This document shows positions 48,357 through 62,229 of a DNA stretch of 64,000 bases, in pieces; within the stretch, counting starts at the first letter, position 1, and every line of letters begins with the position of its first letter. Under the pieces are notes generated by a model. The model saw nothing but the letters and a program-made list of their open reading frames with translations. It ran no database searches and was not told the DNA's origin. Source of the DNA: Latrodectus hesperus (taxonomy: Eukaryota > Arthropoda > Arachnida > Araneae > Theridiidae); contig CM075862.1 in assembly GCA_037975125.1 (NCBI GenBank), positions 10,859,444 to 10,923,443 on the forward strand, given 5' to 3'. The position numbers were made by a program, and so were the translations under genes.

Positions 48357-49740
48357 ATGCATCCTTTGCCGACGAATTTGTCGTTTGCAACTTTATTTCT
48401 TGTTGTTGGAAGTGAAGATAAAGTTAAGGAGATAGTGCAAGATTTAGGTATTTTACCTAAGAGGACTGATGTTGCTCCTGAATGTCCGAAATGTGGATCA
48501 AACTTGCGAGCCATAACTTCTTCATTTCATGTCACTAGATTTAGATGGTTATGCGAAAAAGAAATACACAGAAATGTTTTGGTTACATTAACCCAGCAGA
48601 AAATACTTTGGTGTACAATGCGAAGTTAGCGTGCCAGGATATTCTGTTTATCATAATTTCTTTTGTTTGGAAGCAAAAACTAAGTCATTGTATTGGTCAT
48701 TTGAATAAGTGGAGGAAATATAGAGGTCAACCCAGCATCTCACCAGAAACTGTGTGTGACTGGTATGGTTTTTGCCGAGAAGTGGCAGAAATACATGCTA
48801 GTCATAATTATCGGCAACTTGGTGGTGCAGGTAAGTTAACATTTTATTTATATATAAAAATTTCTTATAAGATTTGTAATTCTTTTATTTTTATTTTTTA
48901 TATTTGTTTAGTTTTCTGATAAAATCTTAAAATTTAACTGTCAATAAGCTGGTTATATTATTATATGTAAATAATTATTTTGTATTATAATATTCAAAAT
49001 TGTTCCAGGTAAAACAATTATGATTGATGAGACTTTCCTCACAAGGAGGAAATATAATAGAGGCAAAATTACTTCTAATCAAACAACAACTGTTTTTGGT
49101 AAGGATGGATTTATTTATTGTAGATAATATATGAATATCTAATTACTTCTTCGCGATGAACAAAATTTATTGCTAATTCTGTTCATCATCGTAAAAACAT
49201 TAAATAAGTAAATTCGTTTCTTTTAGGAATGTATTGTCGGGAAGATAGAGAGGGTTTGTTTTTTGTTACTGGGGGTAAAAGCAAGAAGGATTTATGGCCT
49301 CTTGTTAAAAAGTAAATAACTTCTGCAAAATTTTATTTAGAAATTAGCATGCAGTTAAAATATATTATAAGTTATTTGTGATACAATATCAAATATAATA
49401 TTTTTCAATTTAGGTACTGTCATCCAGATACATCAATCATATGCAGTGATGAGGCGGCGCAATACAAAGGGATAACAGCCCTTTTTAATAACGCCGTACA
49501 CAAGCGTACTAATCACTCTAAAGGTGAATTTGTAGGGAAAGATGATCCCCAAAATACTATAAACCCGCTAGAAAATGAGAGCCGGTATTTAAAAGAAGCA
49601 TTGAAAAGCCGAAGAAGTATGCAAAAATTAATTATGCTGATATTTTAAACATGTACTTTGATACGAGAATATCATTAGCACCGAGAATTTTAGGGGGTGT
49701 TGCTTGTATCCTATGAAGCCCTAGGGATGCAAGATTTATT
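48357..49740 (+). pseudogene. Intron-containing IS1595/Merlin-type transposase
   Basis: The frames match the ISXO2-like (IS1595/Merlin) transposase family. An N-terminal zinc ribbon (CPKCGS at about 48,484; WLCEK) is followed by the linker region (SISPETVCDWYGFCREV). The DDE-type catalytic core comes next: MIDETFLTRRKYNRG for the first Asp, CSDEAAQYKG for the second and NPLENE for the third acidic/Asn position. Coding blocks are 48357-48830, 49009-49098, 49227-49311 and 49414-about 49,740, separated by GT-AG introns of 178, 128 and 102 bases with matching phases. Two frameshifts break it: one at an A-run near 48,553 between the zinc ribbon and the rest, and one near 49,590-49,615 before a final PKKYAKINYADILNMYFDTR block. 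I found no terminal inverted repeats. It is either an old transposon or a decayed domesticated copy. Confidence 0.8.
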
Positions 49741-49749
49741 TCCAGAAGC

Positions 49750-52699
<2,950 letters not shown>

Positions 52700-52700
<1 letters not shown>

Positions 52701-52960
52701 CTCCAATCACAAAACTATTCACGCCCGATTTCGAAGTGGACATCTTAACACCCTAAAATTTTCTGAGGGTTCCCGAACCTTTGAAACCTGTACTAACTGC
52801 TCTACCTAGCAGGCTTCGGCTGAACATATACTGGAGTGCCTAGGGCTCTCCAGGCAAGACTTGGTTGACGACCATCTTCTGGTTTTGGATTATTGTAGAG
52901 TGTACAACGTCATGGACCTGGTCTAGCGCTGCTGGCCTTTGAGGGCATGCAACAACAACA
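52700..52960 (+). mobile_element. Non-LTR retroelement 3' end fragment
   Basis: Plus-strand frame HARFRSGHLNTLKFSEGSRT, with a C-x2-C (CTNC), one stop, then ASAEHILECLGL and LLVLDYCRVYNVMDLV before a stop. This resembles the Cys/His-containing C-terminus found after RNase H in arachnid non-LTR elements (from memory). The frame ends about 52,924, followed by CAACAACAACA. It abuts the 5' side of the deleted mariner. Confidence 0.65.
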
Positions 52961-53263
52961 CATCCCGAGATGTCTCGCTACGTTCTCCCATGGCGGAATA
53001 TGCAAATATTTAACTATTACGTTTTTACGTCGTTTCATACTTTTTCATTTCATCATTCCTTATTTATGTCTTTAAATCTTTCTCTGCTTTATATGATCAA
53101 CAATATGAGTATCAATTATCTCTTTAAAATTTATTTAGGATTGTATATTTCTTGAAATGAGTTTTGTAAAGATTCTTTACCAAACAGAATGAGAATGAAT
53201 CTACAATTCCAGATTGTGTATCATTTTAGAAATATTAGGTGAATACAAATTTGATAAATATAT

Positions 53264-53348
53264 GTAACATATGTAAGTGAAATTTCTATAAATACGGAAT
53301 TTTTAATATAAGTAACATTTGTAAGTGAAATTTCTATAAATATGAAAG
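53264..53348. repeat. 48-base imperfect tandem duplication
   Basis: GTAAGTGAAATTTCTATAAA and flanks are repeated with a 48-base period (53264 and 53312), with few mismatches in the shared part. Confidence 0.75.
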
Positions 53349-54512
53349 TTTTAAATTTCAAGATAAATAATAAAAATGAATTTTTCTTCATTCATAAATC
53401 AAACATTTAAAAAGTCTTATTTTAATAAAAATTTTTTTTTCTTTAGAAAAAATTTAAAGTTCATAAATTTCAAGATATTATAAATAAGTTATCAAATACC
53501 AAAGATTAATGTTCAGATACATCATTTGTATATAACATTCATCTTTTTCAGTTGCATAAAATCACTCAAACAATCTAATAAAGGTGCTAATGAGAAGACA
53601 TTTTTATTTTATTATTTTAAACAAGTCTTGAAAATTTACAATCATAATATACACAATGGATACTATTAATACTTTGTCATTAAACTACATGGTAAATTCC
53701 TTTCAATCTCAATTTTCATATATAAAAATTTTTAATATAAAATAAAAGAATAACTAAGCAAAATTTGGATCGCAACTAAGTTGGAAATATTAAATATTTT
53801 TAAATTCCAAATAATTTTTTTAACAAAGTATTTAAGATTATTTAGCAGAGAATTTTGATTTCAAATTGCAAATCAACATGAATGATGGAGGAAGTCTTGA
53901 GTTGAGCGATTCCACTTAAAAATGCAATTTTTTAACTTCAATAAAGATAAGTCTTGAAACTCAGAGAAAAAAGTGAAAAAAAAACTGAGTACGTATTTCG
54001 ATTTTTTTTATTTGTGACATTGAAAGTATAAAAAAGTTTTTTCTATGTATTGAATTTCATAATAAGAATTTATTATTGTGGTGATATAATAAATTTAATT
54101 TAGAAACAGTGTTTTAATTTACCAGTGATAGTTAAAAAAAGTATGTTATGGTTAAAAAATATATATTAAAAAATAACTTTTATTGCTTTTGTGACAAGTT
54201 GTTTTCTATTTTGGTAAAAATTGTGATACATTATTTTATTAAACTTGCTTGATAATGTGTTTTAAATTCTTAAGAACAATCTGATACTAGATTATATTTT
54301 GGTAAGTAATAATTAGAATAAGAATTTTTATTTGAAAATTATACAAATTGTTTTATAAGGTATGGTTTATTATTAATATAGATATCTAAAGTTCTGTAAA
54401 GATTGGTTTTTTTTCCTAAATAATCAGTTAGCTAGTCCTATATATTTGTATAAGCTCTATTCTCTTTAATACTTTAGTAAAGCGTTCTGATTTTGTTGAC
54501 CTAATTCTAAAA

Positions 54513-55640
54513 ATGGCCTATTTAGCTAAAGCTAGGAAAACTGAATTGTTACAGATATGTGAAGAACTAGGACTGGAAGCAAATGCCTCAAATAAAATTC
54601 CTGAAATTAAAACTTTAATTTTAAGTAGTGATATTTACAATGATGAAGAAGTAAAACTAATCTTGGATAGAATTATTGAAGATAGGAAACGAATAGAAGA
54701 AAAAAACAAACTAGAAGAAAAAGAAGGAGAAGATCGAATGGCTCGCGAAGCTCGACAACATGAACTAGAAATGAAAATGTTAGAACTGTCACAAAGAGAA
54801 TCTAGTCAGAAAACTAAATCGGAGACCAGAGTAGATTTTAGTCCTAAAATTCCGCTAACACACGTTATCCCAAAGTATGATGAAAACCATGACAAAATGA
54901 GTCTATATTTAATAAATTTCCAAAGACGAGCTGAAATGGCTCAGGTGCCGAAGAAAGATTGGGTTGCATTCCTGTTAGCAGTTTTACCAATTGAATTATC
55001 TAATATGTTAGCTAAAGAACAGCCTTATGATGCAAGCAATTATGATTTTGTCAAAAGTCTGATCTTGAAAAAATATTAGTTGAATAATAAAAAATTGAAG
55101 CAATGTTTCTACCGTCATCACAAGTCTTCGGACAAATTTTGGAGGAACTATGCCTAAGAACTCTTTAGTTATTTTACTGAATGGATTTCTGAATTATAGA
55201 TTGAGACCTTTCTGCAACTCAAAGATCTGATGGTTACAGAGCAGTTAAAGTTTCGAGTGCCTGCAGAAGTACGAGATCATTTCCTCGAAGATTGGCTAAA
55301 ATTCACAAGTCTCTATGAATTGGCTGAAACGTTGGACGATTATGAAAGTATAAGAGAAAGTTTTAAGAAGAAAGAAGTACCCAGAAGAAATTTTCCTAAC
55401 TTTCGAAACCAAAATTGGAATCACAAGCCTAAAGAAAATGTGAAAGATTTCAAATATAAAATCCAAATAAATTCTGAAACATATCAAGATAAACAGAAAG
55501 GGAAGGATTTTGATAAAAGAAAAACTCAGCGTTGCTATGAATGTGGCTCAAGCAATCATCTTCGCCCACAGTGCGATAAACTAAAGAAAACTACAGAATC
55601 TATTTCCCATGTTATGGCTGATAAAACTATTGATGGCTAG
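54513..55640 (+). pseudogene. Gag of the Gmr1-like element
   Basis: The N-terminus (MAYLAKARKTELLQICEELG) has a SAP-like look and is followed by a Lys/Glu-rich coiled coil (about residues 50-95). The capsid part is interrupted by a stop at 55077 and frame changes to 55230. It then continues with a SCAN-like stretch, FRVPAEVRDHFLEDW (about 55,252-55,297). A retroviral-type zinc knuckle, C-x2-C-x4-H-x4-C, is intact at 55533-55574. The published derivation of the vertebrate SCAN domain from Gmr1-like Gag fits this assignment. Confidence 0.8.
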
Positions 55641-56277
55641 ATATACCAGTGTAAGTAAAGTAAACGGAGCAGAAATGAAAATTTTGTGAGATACTGGTGC
55701 TACTTTGGATCTGATCTGCAACAAATACGTGAAACCACACATGTATACGAATTAAAGGGTCTGGTTGAGAACGCCATTGGAAGAGACTTTGACTTGCTTA
55801 CCTCTTGTAGAAGTTGAACTTGAATGTGAAATGGGACACATAATGACTAAAGCTGCTGTTATCAGAGATTCATTAGATCAAGGTAGATATTTTCTGGGAA
55901 ATAAAATTGCTATGTTATTTGAAGATTGCAAAACCAAAAAAGATATTCAAGTGCACATGATGAATGCTGTACAAACAAGAGCCCAAAAGAAACTTTCTGA
56001 GCTGAAAGAAAAGGAAAAACACGAATCCATCGATAGAACGGGAGAATATTTAAACAAAAGTATGTCTGAAGATAACGACGAAGAAACCATACCTTTGGTT
56101 GAAAAATTAACAGTGAAAGATATAAAAATTTCAACAAAAGATTTTATCAAAGAGCAACAAAACAGTGAAGAATTAAAACCACTTATTGCAGAAGCTCGAA
56201 AGCCTACTTTGAAATCGAACAAGTATTTCTTAGAAAATAATATGCTTTTCTATAAGAAAAAAAAAATAAAAATGTAG
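55641..56277 (+). pseudogene. Aspartic protease of the Gmr1-like element, plus spacer
   Basis: The frame shifts by one from Gag and reads RYTSVSKVNGAEMKIL, a TGA stop (55687), then the active-site DTGA (55690-55701). After another shift, 55765-56277 is open: ETLTCLPLVEVELECEMGH and KAAVIRDSLDQGRYFLGN complete a retropepsin-like fold, followed by a charged spacer. It passes into the integrase zinc domain without RT in between. Confidence 0.7.
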
Positions 56278-56288
56278 CAGAAAGAAAA

Positions 56289-57380
56289 TTGCTGGTTGTT
56301 CCGGAAAAATTTCGTGAGCAACTGAAAACGTTTTGTCACGAAGATATCGCTGCCCATTTAGGCGTAAGTAAAACTAAAGATGCTCTTTTTAAGACTTTCT
56401 ATTGGCCAAATTGTTATAATGACGTCGAAAATTTCGTCCGATCTTGTGACCACTGTCAACGAATTGGAAAGCTTTGAGACAAGAAAAAGGCACCACTGAA
56501 AATCGTTCCTGATATTTCTGAAATATTTACTAAGCTGAACGTCGATGCTTGTGGACCGTTGCCTGGCAGCAGTTTAGGTAACAAGTATATAATAGCTGTG
56601 ATATGCATGTCATCAAAATATCCAGATGCTATTCCCACTCCGAATTTATGTTCTACTACTATTGTAGATAGACTACCACAGATTTTCAGTCGTCTTTGTT
56701 TCCCTAGAGAACTACAAACTGACCAAGGGACGTCTTTTGTGAGTGTACTTACGTCGGAGTTTTTGGACAAGTTTGGAGTGCGATTTGTGAGAAGTTCTGT
56801 CCGACATCCTCAAAGCAATCCAGTGGAAAGCATGCATCGAACTTTGAAGCGAATACTCCGAGTACTTTGTGTAGAATCTGAAGAAGACTGGGAGAAAGTT
56901 TTACCACATGCACTCTTTGCGTTGAGAACAGTGACTCACAATAGTACGGGTTACAGTCCAGCTGAGCTTGTTCATTGCCGGAACTTGAGGACTCCAATGA
57001 TGCTATTGTATGAGAACGTAACAGAGCAAACTGAAGAAGAAAATGATGCTGTTTCATATGTTTTTGAACTTTTAAATCGTATGAAGCATTGTCAGGATCT
57101 TGCTGTAGAAAATATGCAAACAACAAAAGAAAAAAAGAAATTGTGGTATGATAGAAATGCTGAAAAGCGACAATTTAAAATTGGTGATCTAGTTCTTGTT
57201 GTGGCCCCATCAAAACCAAATAAACTGTCCGTGAATTGGATTGGTCCAGGAGAAATCGTTAAATAACTTTCAGAGACAAATTACGTTATTCATTTTCCGA
57301 ACAGTGACAAAAGCCAAGTTAACCATGTGATTATGCTAAAGCCGTATTTTCAGAGAGAAGAAAATGTTAATTTGATGTCT
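56289..57380 (+). pseudogene. Integrase of the Gmr1-like element
   Basis: HHCC zinc module (56,335-56,460; AAHLGVSKTKDALF, CDHCQRIG), a stop at 56475, then the core domain, open from 56559 to 57266. Catalytic residues are preserved: Asp in NVDACGP, Asp in TDQGTSF, Glu in SNPVESMH, with 34 residues between the last two. A GPY/F-like C-terminal module (WIGPGEIV) follows at about 57,240-57,262. It is the best-preserved part of the element. A stop at 57264 precedes HVIMLKPYF. Confidence 0.85.
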
Positions 57381-57479
57381 TTTTAGGAAAACAATAACAA
57401 AGAAAACGATGAAATTCCTAAGCTTGAATTAGAATCCCCAGATTCTGATTTAAAGGAAGTGTGGCAGTCTAAACAATGA

Positions 57480-58880
57480 AATACGCAATTATCTGAAATT
57501 CAAATTGGTGAACTCTGGGAACTGATTACAAAATACTCTAACATTTTTTCAAATGAGCCTGATTGTACCGATCTGACTGAACATGACATTGAGCTAGATT
57601 CTGACAGACCTATCTGTGCAATACCTTATAGACTTTCACAGAGACAGTCTGAAATTTTGAAAGCCGAAATAGAAAAAATGCTGAAGCTAAAAGTGATAGA
57701 GCCAGGAGAATCTGATTTTACATCTCTTCTTATCTTGGTAGAAGCTCCTGGAAAGGAAGCAAGACCTTGCATCGATTATCGATGATTTAACAAAGTGACC
57801 AGAACTAAGTTTTTCCCACTGCCTAATATAGAGGAGTTGATGGAAAAAGTATCTATTGCGAAATACATTACAGTTCTGGATTTAACTAGAGGTTACTGGC
57901 AGATACCTTTGAATAAAAATGCACAAAGATAGGCATCGTTTGTGACTAGTTTTGGAACATACAGACCTTTGCACCTTCCATTTGGATTGAAAAATGCACC
58001 ATATGATTGCAGTCTCGACTTATGGTTAGTATATTAAAATGATGCGAAGAATATGCAATCCCTTATTTGGATGATGAGGCTATATTTTCCCAACACACTG
58101 GGATGATCATTTAAAACATCTAGAGAACATTTTCATTAAGCTAAATGTGGCGAAGCTGCACATAAAACCATCAAAATGCCAAAGCTTGCGTGAAATACCT
58201 TGGACATTTGGTATGACAAGGGTGAAGAACGCCTGGCGAATTAAAAGTTCAAGCTATCAAAGATTTTCCTATTCCTGTAAATAAAACTCAAGTCCGTGCC
58301 TTTTTAGGGTTAGCTGGTTATTATCGAAGATGCATTTTTAACTTTTCTGTAATAGCAGCTCCTCTAACCAACCTGTTAAAGGGCAAGAATAGAAAATCAA
58401 CTATCGATTGGAATAGCTCTTGCCAAAGTGCCTTCGATGAATTGAAAGAACTTTCTAATAAACCCTTTTTGTACAGCCCTGATTTTACACAACAATTTAT
58501 TATTCAGTGTAACGCTTCAAATATTGGAACTGGAGTTGTGATGTCGCAAGTGATTGGAAACGAAGAACATCTTCTCTCTCTATAATGTATCTAAGTAAGA
58601 AATTTCCCCTACGGAACAAAAATGTAGCACTACCGAGAAAGAATGTGCCGCTATAGTTTTTGCTGTGCAAAAATTAAAATATTACTTGGATGGTCACCAA
58701 AGTTTTATAATACAAACAGATCATAATCCTCTAGTGTAGTTGGAAAATAATACCGGAACTAATCCTAGACTTTTACGATGGGCCTTGATTTTACAGTCCT
58801 TTAACTACGAAATAGTTCATCGTAAAGGAAAACAACATCAGAATGCTGATAGTTTGAGTACGTATCCTTTAAAAATTTGA
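57480..58880 (+). pseudogene. Reverse transcriptase and RNase H of the Gmr1-like element
   Basis: RT motifs in order: EHDIELDSDRPICAIPYRL, then ARPCIDYR, FFPLPNIEELM, VLDLTRGYWQIPL, LPFGLKNAP, and the catalytic YLDD at 58064-58075. The connection has AFLGLAGYYRR (about 58,300). RNase H follows (IIQCNASNIGTGVVMSQ, QTDHNPLV, IVHRKGKQHQNADSLS to about 58,860). In-frame stops include 57783, 57930 and 58737, and there are frameshifts around 58,000-58,260. Nothing like integrase follows it. Confidence 0.85.
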
Positions 58881-58889
58881 AAAATTAAA

Positions 58890-61800
58890 CTTAAATACAA
58901 AATTGTAGGGTACATTTTGGTATATATTTTCATGTGTCTTAATAAAATTTTTAAATATTCTTTTTATTTGTGTTTTTTTAAAGTGTTCTTTAATTAGGGA
59001 TGAGATGAGTGCATTTCTTAGTGCAAGGTACTACTTAGATAGAACTCTGGTACATATATAAATATACATATGTATTTCTAAGCATTACTTAACATTTATG
59101 AACTATTATTTGGTTTTCCTGACTTAAATCGAAAACACAAAACTTTTCATTCCATGAAAAGTTTCCTCCAAGTGTGGAGAGAAATAAGTCTGTAATGATT
59201 TCTCACGACTCGAAATGGCGCTGCGGAGACAGCAACACGAGTTACAAAATGTTCCTGTAAATTAATGTTATGTGCAATCATAGATAATAAAAAAATTGAT
59301 TGCTAATATGTTGGGTGATAAATTAACGGTCGAATTTCAGCGTCAGAACAATGCAAACATACTATTTCCCATGCATCATGAAATACCAATAGCACTCAAC
59401 TGTAGTTTGACTAAGTTCTTGAAATATTTATTATCTATAGAACTGAAAATTGTAATTTAACAACAAGATAGTATCTTTGAAGTCAAATTTAAAAATGATA
59501 CTTTCTTTTAAATATTCAATTTTGGGATTCTAAGAATTTATAAAACTAAGAATAATTATTAAAATCAGATTTATCCATTTTAGTTACCTCTCTTGACAAA
59601 TACCAAAATATATTTCCATTACAACATAGTTAAGTTCATTATATAGATTAATGGGATTAGTATTTATAGCTTTTTCTTTATAGGATATAGTATTAGATTT
59701 TTCATTTGTATATTTTACTCAACGAATTTATAAACTCAATACCAAACTAAAATAAATAACATGTATTATAAAAAATAATTGAAGCATAGACTTTGAAATT
59801 TTTAATGGTTATAATTCCAATTAATTTAGGCTTTTAAATAATTTTTCTTATCAATTGGTATATTTTAGTAGGCTAAATAAATCATGTTTATTCATTCATC
59901 AATTTGAATTAACCATTTTGTAAATTATTTTTATTTGATTAAATCTTCTAAACACATGGTAAATTAAATGCTTATAAATTTTATAATTATCGTAGAAACC
60001 TCATAAATAACTTTTTGCTTTATTTTAAATAATAGCCTGAAATAATAGCATACAAGTAGATAATATAAACTGTAGACATGAGATTTTATAAAACAATATA
60101 TAATGAAAAGAATATAGTAATTAATATTAAACATAAAAAAACTCCCTGATATCTATGGCATTCATTTATATTTTAAAAAGTAAAATAGAAAAAATATATC
60201 AAAAATAAAAAAATAAAATTAGACTTGAATAAATAAAAATACTAAAATGAATAAATGATTGATTTAAAGAAAAAATGTATAAGAAACTATTATTACTTAG
60301 TAAAATAAACAAACAAATTAAAAAAATTTTTATTCAAATTAATAAATTAAAATCATAATTACAGTTACATCTCAATCACTGAGTTGCAAACTAAAATGTC
60401 TCAAATTTATCATAAAAATTATAAACAGTTTTTAATTATTTACATTTAGTCAATTATTTTAAGCCAAATATACATGTTTGGAACACTAATGCGATTTAGG
60501 AAATTATGAAAAGAATAAAATGTGCAGCACAAATTAGCAATATGGAAGTGTGAAATATGACTTGAGTGTACGTTAAAGGGGCAACTCTTCAAGATGCATT
60601 ACAGGTTTTGTGTGTCCTAGCAAAGTAATATTTAGGAACATGCTATAAGGCTATCAAAATCAAGATTTCAATTATCATCAAATGATATGTAGGCTGCTAA
60701 AAACTTTGCCAGTGAAATTGGTTGGGTAGAAAAATTATTTTGGAATATCTTAAAAATATGTTTGGTGACAATTTTCATTATATTAACACAAAAATACTAA
60801 TTTTGAATATGTATTTCATTTTATTTATGAATAATGTAATTTGCTAACAGCCAATTAAAAACTCTCTGATTTATTTAAAATTTTATAAATCAAATTATCA
60901 AGGATCTAATATATATTAATTTTCAAATAAAGATGATGAAAAGTGTTAAATCAAAAGTTCAAATACATTTTTATTACCTAATTAACTGTTAATTTTAAAC
61001 ATAATAGAAATTATTTAAAAAATTCATTCTGAGCTAACATTATCTAAGCAATAAAATTTTAATTTGAATGTCAACTATCTTTATGGAAAATATCCATTGC
61101 TATTCTTCTAAATTCACAATCAAAAAAAAAAATTAAGAAAATGATTTATAGTTAATGAAGAAAATCTTATCACACATCTCTATACCAAATACATAAGTAA
61201 ATTTGAATGCAACACACACATTGGTAATTAAAGCTAATACATAACCCCAAATTACCAAGGATTTTAAAGAAATTGTTTAAAAATTATTTTATGCTTCATA
61301 AAATTAAGATATTTACTACAGAACAAAAATTTGATTAGTTACTTTTTGATCATTTTTTGCCTGTGAGATTAATTGGACTGAAGAATAGAAATATTCATAT
61401 TAGAAATGAAAATATTTATATTCTATAGAACAATAATAACTAGAATAATGAGTCTTCTTACACAGATTTCATTTTTTCACACACTTCCTTGCATTTTATT
61501 GTTAAGTAACAGTATTCTATTCATGCAGTAATAAAAATGCATGTGAATTTTAGCACTGAATTCTTAACAATTACATATTTTACAATGCAGAAAATTTTAA
61601 TTCAAAATTTGTTACTGAACAAAGCAAAATATTACTTAAAAAAAGAATTCAAACATCAAATTTTTTAAACAATTTTTATAAAATTTTAGATTGAAAATTA
61701 TTTGAAATGAATGAATAATTTATACTCCTGAAATAAAAATATCAGAAATTAGATCATAACATATAAAGGCTTTTCTACATTAATAAAAAATTAATATTTA

Positions 61801-62229
61801 ATTTATGTCAAATATTTTTTCAGTGTACTAATAGCTAAAATATTTAAATAAAAATGACTTAGTAATTGTCTTAGTTTAGACTTATCATAGGCATAACATT
61901 ATGAAATATTCGAACAATTCCTCCATTAATGATCTAATAACGGTACAAAAAATTTTAAAATCACTGCATAATCTTATGTAGTTATGTCCATAGATAAAAA
62001 CGTATACTTTTTATATTTTATGTAATAATGAAAAATTTTTTAAATTTATACAATATATATTGATAAATGAAGTACAATACAACATTAAAGAAAAAAAATA
62101 AACTTTACTTAAAATAAATGGTTGAAAATATAAAAATATACAACAAACTAATAAATTAACTATCAAAGAAATATGCGTTTAAAAAAACTATTAACAGCAA
62201 CCAAAATTAAGTATGTGGTACAACTAATA
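58890..62229. other. AT-rich intergenic sequence
   Basis: No genes recognised. The right part likely includes the 3' UTR of the minus-strand gene ending at 62230. A small hairpin (CTTTTCAT, TCC, ATGAAAAG) lies at about 59,144-59,162 next to a GC-richer patch (59,200-59,240). Confidence 0.4.

Larger units (their letters stand above)
54513..58880 (+). mobile_element. Gmr1-like Ty3/gypsy retrotransposon, decayed
   Basis: Internal region of an LTR retrotransposon, with domains in the order Gag, CCHC knuckle, aspartic protease, integrase, reverse transcriptase, RNase H, all on the plus strand. The domain sequences are Ty3/gypsy-like, but integrase lies before reverse transcriptase, the order of Ty1/copia and of the described Gmr1 group. 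The linker from the integrase C-terminus (HVIMLKPYF, about 57,325) to the RT N-terminus (TEHDIELDSD, about 57,580) is continuous, so this is not a rearrangement artefact. At least five premature stops and several frameshifts make it inactive. I could not recognise paired LTRs at 53.0-54.5 or 58.9-59.5 kb. No envelope gene. Confidence 0.85.

Noticed and set aside
54513..58880. Endogenous retrovirus with an envelope gene
   Set aside because: No envelope-like frame follows RNase H, and the domain order is that of a Gmr1-type retrotransposon.
53000..59500. Long terminal repeats of the Gmr1-like element
   Set aside because: No matching pair with TG...CA ends was visible by eye on the two sides; a dot plot would decide.
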